From Chryseobacterium foetidum (GTDB lineage: Bacteria > Bacteroidota > Bacteroidia > Flavobacteriales > Weeksellaceae), in assembly GCF_025457425.1 (NCBI RefSeq), contig NZ_JAMXIA010000001.1, forward strand, positions 1 through 64,000: 64,000 nucleotides of DNA. The letters run 5' to 3'. The notes below the pieces were generated by a model that saw nothing but the letters and a program-made list of their open reading frames with translations, was not told where the DNA came from and did no database searches. This document shows, piece after piece, positions 59,437 to 64,000 of this stretch. Within the stretch, counting starts at the first letter, position 1, and each line of letters opens with the position of its first letter. The translations under genes and the position numbers were made by a program.

Positions 59437-60873
59437 TCAAATTTGATCTATATAGTAATATATATCAACATCCTGAGGAATTTCCAGCTTTTTCCGTAAT
59501 CTGTACTTTTTATTTTGAACTGTGCGTGTTTCAATAAAAGTGTATTTTGCAATTTCCTTGGTGCTTAATTTAAGTTTCAGCATCGCACAGAATTCTCTTT
59601 CTGAAGGCTGAAGCTCGGGGTGCCTTTGTGAAAGATTTGCAGTAAACTCAGGAAATGCCAATTCAAAATTGATGAGAAATGTTGGATCATTTTTGTCTAA
59701 TAATTCAATCAGCTGTTGAAGAACCTCGGTTGAAGGCCCTGTTTTTTCGTATGAAGTTTCAACGTTAATTATTTGTGCTGACTTTCTTTTTTTTGTAAAA
59801 TAATACAGTCCAAAAGCACTCAGAATTCCCAGTCCCAAAATTATGTAGAGAAAATACATCGGACTTTTACTTTGTTGATCTTTTTCTTTTGTAAGAACTT
59901 TCTGCAAAGAATTGTACTTGCTGTTCATTACTTTTAAATCGTACGCTTCGGCTTTATTCCGGTACAGTTCGGCGCTGTCTTTTTGATTGAGAACTGAATA
60001 AATTCTTTGCAGAGGAAGATAAATTTCGTTCAGATTAAGATCTGTCCCGTTGCTTTTGTTGATTTTTAAAGCCTGATGAAAATAATAGATGGCAGACTTA
60101 AAATCTTCTTTTTTCTCAAAATAATTTCCGAAAACGGTGTAATTGGTTATTAAATTCCTGTTGTCGGCATCTTTTACCGGCCTTATAGCCAAAGACTTGT
60201 CGGCAAACATTTTGGCAGAATCTATATCAATCTGAAGATAAATATTGGCAATGTTCGAATAATTCAGGTATTGAAAAGCATTTCTTTTCTGCTTATCAGG
60301 AATCTGCTCGCCGTTTTTGATGACCTGCAGGATTTTTTTAGCAGCCTCTTTTGGTTGCTTTTCATCGAGATAAATGTTGGCAAAACTCCCAAGCACATTG
60401 GCTTTGGCAAAGAAAACCTTTTCACTTTTCTGGTCTGCTTTTTCCAAAAGGCCGTAAGCTTCGTTGAGATTTTCAATGGCTCTGTCCGGAAGATTGTTGA
60501 TAGAATAGGTCTCAGCAAGATAAACATGAGCCATAGATTCAAAATAATAATCCTGATGGTTGGCAGAAACTTTCTTCAGAACTTCAGCCTGTGTGATAAG
60601 GCTGTCTGTGAGATTTTTGCTGTAAAAATACCGGCATTTTCTGTCCAGAATCTTCATCTCCGCTTTCCCATCTTTCAAAACTCTCGAAAGTTTCAGCAAA
60701 GCAGGAAGCTGCTGAAAAGCTTTGTCTATATTGTCGCGGTAAAGTTTTGCGTTTTCATCCAGTCTGCGGTTAAGTTCTGCTGCAGAATTATTTTTCTGTC
60801 CCTGCACGATGGTACTCAAAAACAGAAAACAGCCCGAAAAAAATAGTATTTTAATGGCTTGAGGGAGATTCAC
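59437..60873 (-). CDS. Membrane-bound TPR-LuxR-like regulator
   Basis: A 478-residue regulator. A signal segment (AIKILFFSGCFLFLSTIVQGQ) leads to about 300 residues of TPR-like helices outside the cytoplasm (YFESMAHVYLAETYSINNLPDRAIENLNEAYGLL, YFHQALKINKSNGTDLNLNEIYLPLQRIY). One membrane segment (MYFLYIILGLGILSAFGLYYFT, about 346-367) and a linker precede a LuxR-like helix-turn-helix (TKEIAKYTFIETRTVQNKKYRLRKKLEI). The layout parallels the TPR-AraC protein at 48536-50380, with a different output domain. Confidence 0.88.
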   Translation of the reverse strand: MNLPQAIKILFFSGCFLFLSTIVQGQKNNSAAELNRRLDENAKLYRDNIDKAFQQLPALLKLSRVLKDGKAEMKILDRKCRYFYSKNLTDSLITQAEVLKKVSANHQDYYFESMAHVYLAETYSINNLPDRAIENLNEAYGLLEKADQKSEKVFFAKANVLGSFANIYLDEKQPKEAAKKILQVIKNGEQIPDKQKRNAFQYLNYSNIANIYLQIDIDSAKMFADKSLAIRPVKDADNRNLITNYTVFGNYFEKKEDFKSAIYYFHQALKINKSNGTDLNLNEIYLPLQRIYSVLNQKDSAELYRNKAEAYDLKVMNSKYNSLQKVLTKEKDQQSKSPMYFLYIILGLGILSAFGLYYFTKKRKSAQIINVETSYEKTGPSTEVLQQLIELLDKNDPTFLINFELAFPEFTANLSQRHPELQPSEREFCAMLKLKLSTKEIAKYTFIETRTVQNKKYRLRKKLEIPQDVDIYYYIDQI

Positions 60874-60994
60874 AAAAACTTAATTTTAAATTTGATTGAG
60901 TAAAAGTATAGAAAAAGAAAGAATTTATGAAATATAAGACAAAATATTATCGGTTTTAATGAAAATAATTCGTGAAAAACATTCTTAAATTAAT

Positions 60995-63472
60995 TTACTT
61001 AATTTTCTTCGCCTGCTGAATCAGTTTTTGAATTCTCGCATCCAGATCTTCACTAGTTAAAGTCTGTCTCAAACTGTCAACCTTAATCGGGAAGCTCAAA
61101 GGCGTAAATGCATTGGCAAATTTCAAAACAATTTTAGACTTTTCAATTCTTTTGAAAGCCTCTACCAATCGCTGTTCCTGCAACTGCATATTAAAAACTT
61201 CGGTATATGCCTGTTTTACTAGAAAATGATTTGGGTCATAATCTTCGAGAACTTTAAAAATCAATCCTGCCGAGCTTTGCAAAGCTTTATTCGAACGCTG
61301 TTGACCAGGGAAATTCTGCACGACCATTCCTGAAATCACTGCAATGTCTCTGAATTTGCGGCTTGCCATTTCTGCTGAATTGATACTTGAAATAACATCA
61401 ACCATCAGATTATCTCTGGTCAGAATTCTATCCAAATTATCTTCAGTGATTGGAATTTCTTTATCGCTAAAAAGTTCAAAACCATAATCATTCATCGCCA
61501 TCGAAAAGGAAATGGGAGCGAGTTTCGAAATTCGGTAAGCAATTAAAGCAGCCATTACTTCGTGCACCAAACGCCCTTCAAAAGGATACATAAACAAGTG
61601 ATAGCCTTCACGGTTTTTAATCATCTCAACCAAAAATTCGTCCTCTTTGGGAATGTGAGAACGCTTCTCCTGATTGGCTAAAAGCGGATGCAGAAATTTC
61701 AGTTCCTTTTCAGAAGCTTTAGGGTTAAGTGCTCCTGATAATTTTTCTCTTAAAAAATGACCTAGATTCGAACTCAAAGGCAATCTTCCACCCAAATAAC
61801 TCGGAGCCTGTGCTTTACCTTTAGAAGCCCGCACGAAAACCGTCATATCCTTAATCATCGCCACTTCCAAAACCCGACCTGCAAGAATAAATTTTTCTTC
61901 TTTCTTCAGTCTTGAAATAAAATATTCCTCGACCATTCCGATATATCCGCCGGAAATAAATTTCACCTTCAGCATTGCATCGCTTACGATTGCGCCCATA
62001 TTCATCCGGTGCAACATCGCAATTTTTCGGGAAGTTACTTTGTGCAGTCCATCTTCCATCACGACCACTTTGTGATATTCTTCATAGCTTTTCAAGGCAC
62101 TTCCGCCAATCGTGAGAAAATCAATCATTCCTTTCCATTCTTCATCTCTTATTTCCTGAAACGTGTAGACTTTTTTAATTCTTTCATAAACTTCAGCAGG
62201 GAAAAATCCGTCACCAACCGCCAAAGTCATTAAGAATTGGACCAAAACATCGAAACACAAAACCAAAGGTTCACGTGGCTCAATGACTTTCTGTTTTACA
62301 GCTTCCTTTAAAGCGGCAACTTCGATTAATTCTAAAGAATGCGTCGGGACACAGAATATTTTTGAAGTTTCAAAAGGGGAGTGGCCGCTTCGTCCCGCAC
62401 GTTGCAAAAATCTCGCAACACCTTTCGCAGAGCCGATTTGAATGACCGTATCCACAGGTTTAAAATCAATTCCCAAGTCCAAAGAAGATGTGGAAACAAC
62501 CGCTTTCAGTTTCCCTGAACTTAAATTTTCCTCAATCCAAATTCTCAGATGCGAATCAATCGAACTGTGGTGAATAGCGATTTGTCCCGCAAAATCTGGA
62601 TATGCATTCAGTAAAAGCTGATACCACATTTCGCTCTGACTTCGGGTATTTGTAAAAACAATCGTCGATTTGGATTCTAAAATAATGGGAACCACCTTAT
62701 CCGCCAGTTTTTGTCCCAGATGTCCTGCCCAAGGCAACAGTTCAACTTCGTCCGGAAAAACCGAAATAATATCGATTTTCTTGAGTTCTTTAGCTGTAAT
62801 TTTTGTTTTCTTAATGTCATACGGAATCAAAACATCCTGCGCTTCATCAAGATTTCCGATGGTTGCCGTGATTCCCCAGATTTTAAGTTTTGGAACATAA
62901 TGGAAAAGCTGTGAAATTCCCAATTCAACCATTACGCCCCGTTTTGAACCAAGCAATTCGTGCCACTCATCCACTGCAACGCAATGCATATTGGTGAAGA
63001 ACCGCTGATGATTTTTCTGTCCTAAAAGTAAATGCAGACTTTCGGGAGTCACCACCAAAATCTCGGGCATATTTTTCACCTGTTGTTGACGGACTTTTGG
63101 GTCAGTGTCGCCGTTTCTTACGCCAACAGCCCAATCCAATCCAATCTCATCAATCGCTTCCTGCATTGCTTTGGCGATATCTTTGGCGAGGGAACGAAGT
63201 GGCGTAATCCAAATCATTTTCAGTCCATTTTTATACTTTTCAGGATAAGTCAGGAAATCTGAAATCAAAGCTAAAAATACCGAAAAAGTTTTCCCAAAAC
63301 CGGTCGGAGCCACCACCATTCCGCTGTAGCCACTGCCGAATTTCTGCCAGGTATCGACCTGAAATTTAAAGGGCGAGTTGCCTTTTTCCATCATCCAATT
63401 CTGAATGATTTTAAAGCCTTCGGTATTTTCGTAGTTGCTCAAATTATATTTTTTTTTAACCACAAAAGTCAC
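60995..63472 (-). CDS. Ligase-associated Lhr-like DExH helicase
   Basis: A superfamily 2 DNA helicase of 825 residues, the partner of a DNA ligase and PdeM. Walker A APTGFGKT (55-62), DEWH (168-171), SATIGN-like TATIGN (motif III), IVFTNTRSQSE and VVSTSSLDLGID (IV/V) and QRAGRSG (VI) are seen; the C-terminal Lhr-core domain has winged-helix and beta-sheet parts. The annotated GTG at 63472 lies inside the left arm of an inverted repeat, so MTFVV is encoded by the element. The next start candidate is TTG at 63442, and ATG lies at 63394. Confidence 0.93.
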   Translation of the reverse strand: MTFVVKKKYNLSNYENTEGFKIIQNWMMEKGNSPFKFQVDTWQKFGSGYSGMVVAPTGFGKTFSVFLALISDFLTYPEKYKNGLKMIWITPLRSLAKDIAKAMQEAIDEIGLDWAVGVRNGDTDPKVRQQQVKNMPEILVVTPESLHLLLGQKNHQRFFTNMHCVAVDEWHELLGSKRGVMVELGISQLFHYVPKLKIWGITATIGNLDEAQDVLIPYDIKKTKITAKELKKIDIISVFPDEVELLPWAGHLGQKLADKVVPIILESKSTIVFTNTRSQSEMWYQLLLNAYPDFAGQIAIHHSSIDSHLRIWIEENLSSGKLKAVVSTSSLDLGIDFKPVDTVIQIGSAKGVARFLQRAGRSGHSPFETSKIFCVPTHSLELIEVAALKEAVKQKVIEPREPLVLCFDVLVQFLMTLAVGDGFFPAEVYERIKKVYTFQEIRDEEWKGMIDFLTIGGSALKSYEEYHKVVVMEDGLHKVTSRKIAMLHRMNMGAIVSDAMLKVKFISGGYIGMVEEYFISRLKKEEKFILAGRVLEVAMIKDMTVFVRASKGKAQAPSYLGGRLPLSSNLGHFLREKLSGALNPKASEKELKFLHPLLANQEKRSHIPKEDEFLVEMIKNREGYHLFMYPFEGRLVHEVMAALIAYRISKLAPISFSMAMNDYGFELFSDKEIPITEDNLDRILTRDNLMVDVISSINSAEMASRKFRDIAVISGMVVQNFPGQQRSNKALQSSAGLIFKVLEDYDPNHFLVKQAYTEVFNMQLQEQRLVEAFKRIEKSKIVLKFANAFTPLSFPIKVDSLRQTLTSEDLDARIQKLIQQAKKIK

Positions 63473-63585
63473 AAAAGATTTTAGTGCGTTTTAGTTATTC
63501 AAAAGTTCAAAAAGCTTTATTCTAAATCTTTTTTGAACTATCTACAGAATCATTTTAAACTTTAGCTTTTGTGACTTTTGTGGTT
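63458..63585. repeat. 128-base element with perfect 20-base inverted ends
   Basis: AACCACAAAAGTCACAAAAG (63458-63477) and CTTTTGTGACTTTTGTGGTT (63566-63585) are perfect inverted repeats of 20 bases. Inside there is a second palindrome, AGTTCAAAAA (63504-63513) with TTTTTGAACT (63530-63539). No coding capacity. It fills the whole gap between ligase and helicase and overlaps the helicase 5' end. Confidence 0.9.
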
Positions 63586-63593
63586 GATATTTT

Positions 63594-64000
63594 TTACTGA
63601 ATCAATTTTTTAATCTCTTCAATATCATCAATATCGTTCACGGTTTTATCTTTCCGCCATCTTAAAATTCTTGGGAAACGCAATGCAACACCGCTTTTAT
63701 GACGATTGCTGAAGCCAATTCCTTCAAAGGCAATCTCGAAAACCAATTCAGGCTTCACGGTACGCACGGGGCCGAATTTTTCAATCGCATTTTTATTCAC
63801 AAACTTGCTGACTTCCATTATTTCCTTGTCGGTCAATCCGGAATAGGCTTTCGCAATTGTGACCAGTTTATCTTCACTTTTCACGGCAAAACTGTAATCG
63901 GTGTAGTAGGCGCTGCGTCGTCCGCTTCCTTTCTGAGCGTAAATCAATACCGCATCAATCGTCAACGGACTGATTTTCCATTTCCACCAGTCGCCTTTTT
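63594..64000 (-). CDS. Ligase-associated ATP-dependent DNA ligase, 3' end
   Basis: The window ends inside this gene; about 135 codons of its C-terminal part are visible. KGDWWKWKISPLTIDAVLIYAQKGSG is the end of the nucleotidyltransferase domain (motif V, WKWK.. followed by DAVLI), and the following 110 residues, FAVKSEDKLVTIAKAYSGLTDKEI to FPRILRWRKDKTVNDIDDIEEIKKLI, form the OB-fold end of the family. It is upstream of the helicase on the same strand, so the two were probably an operon; the inverted-repeat element now separates them. Confidence 0.9.
   Translation of the reverse strand, partial: KGDWWKWKISPLTIDAVLIYAQKGSGRRSAYYTDYSFAVKSEDKLVTIAKAYSGLTDKEIMEVSKFVNKNAIEKFGPVRTVKPELVFEIAFEGIGFSNRHKSGVALRFPRILRWRKDKTVNDIDDIEEIKKLIQ

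Noticed and set aside
60995..63472. Cas3-like or defence helicase
   Set aside because: Domain order, DEWH motif and neighbours (ligase, PdeM) fit the ligase-associated Lhr-like repair helicase.
1..64000. rRNA or tRNA genes
   Set aside because: I saw no rRNA signature or cloverleaf with CCA-end features in any intergenic region, though a tRNA scan was not possible.

Overview
The window looks like the dnaA-proximal part of a chromosome from a low-GC Bacteroidota of the Flavobacteriia, most like Chryseobacterium or a close relative. This rests on content, not on a search. It has a SusC/SusD starch locus, a type IX secretion sorting domain, Bacteroidota-type promoters (TTTG, about 19 bases, TAnnTTTG), an AT-rich base composition, and protein families typical of this group (Mpo1-like, fused branched-chain E1, ligase-associated repair genes). 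Base 1 is the first base of dnaA, so the window probably starts at the conventional chromosome origin of a finished assembly. I see no rRNA, tRNA, CRISPR array, prophage or transposase.

Layout. 1-6 kb: dnaA, a low-molecular-weight tyrosine phosphatase preceded by eleven 7-base repeats, an RsmI-like methylase, small unknowns, a DUF4349 lipoprotein gene broken by a one-base frameshift, DUF2891 and Mpo1-like proteins. 6-12 kb: an AraC regulator followed by a tripartite efflux set (TolC, HlyD, MFS). 12-16 kb: a methyltransferase, a membrane protein and metG. 16-30.4 kb: a starch/maltodextrin locus (susC, susD, susE-like, GH97 susB, an SBF-like transporter, an AstE/AspA-type metallohydrolase, a neopullulanase-type GH13, an NTF2-like protein and an SLC45/GPH-like sugar permease). 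30.8-32.3 kb: pirin and an FMN reductase. 32.3-39.4 kb: purine synthesis genes purM, purN, purH, purD and guaA, preceded by a compact promoter / 24-codon reading frame / terminator unit. 39.5-48.6 kb: aldo-keto reductase, secreted thioredoxin protein, UDG-superfamily glycosylase, two tandem secreted paralogues, queA, rlmN and a polyprenyl synthase. 48.5-57 kb: regulators (TPR-AraC membrane regulator, two tail-to-tail Crp/Fnr paralogues, a free-standing LuxR-like output domain) with small lipoproteins and a fused branched-chain 2-oxoacid dehydrogenase E1. 57-64 kb: pdeM, a T9SS cargo protein, a TPR-LuxR regulator, the ligase-associated DExH helicase and the 3' end of its ATP-dependent DNA ligase.

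How it works together. Starch is bound and imported at the outer membrane by SusCDE, cut in the periplasm by GH13 and GH97 enzymes, and the products are probably taken up by the SLC45-like permease. The purine genes are a loose cluster in which four of the junctions hold repeats, hairpins or terminators, so they are probably several transcription units. The regulators at 48-61 kb share architectures, which suggests local duplication.

The most unusual material is non-coding: several families of dispersed palindromic elements, short-period repeat tracts that end at start codons, nearly leaderless genes, a possible leader peptide/attenuator or small RNA before purM, FNR-like operators around the Crp/Fnr pair, and a 128-base inverted-repeat element that overlaps the annotated helicase start.
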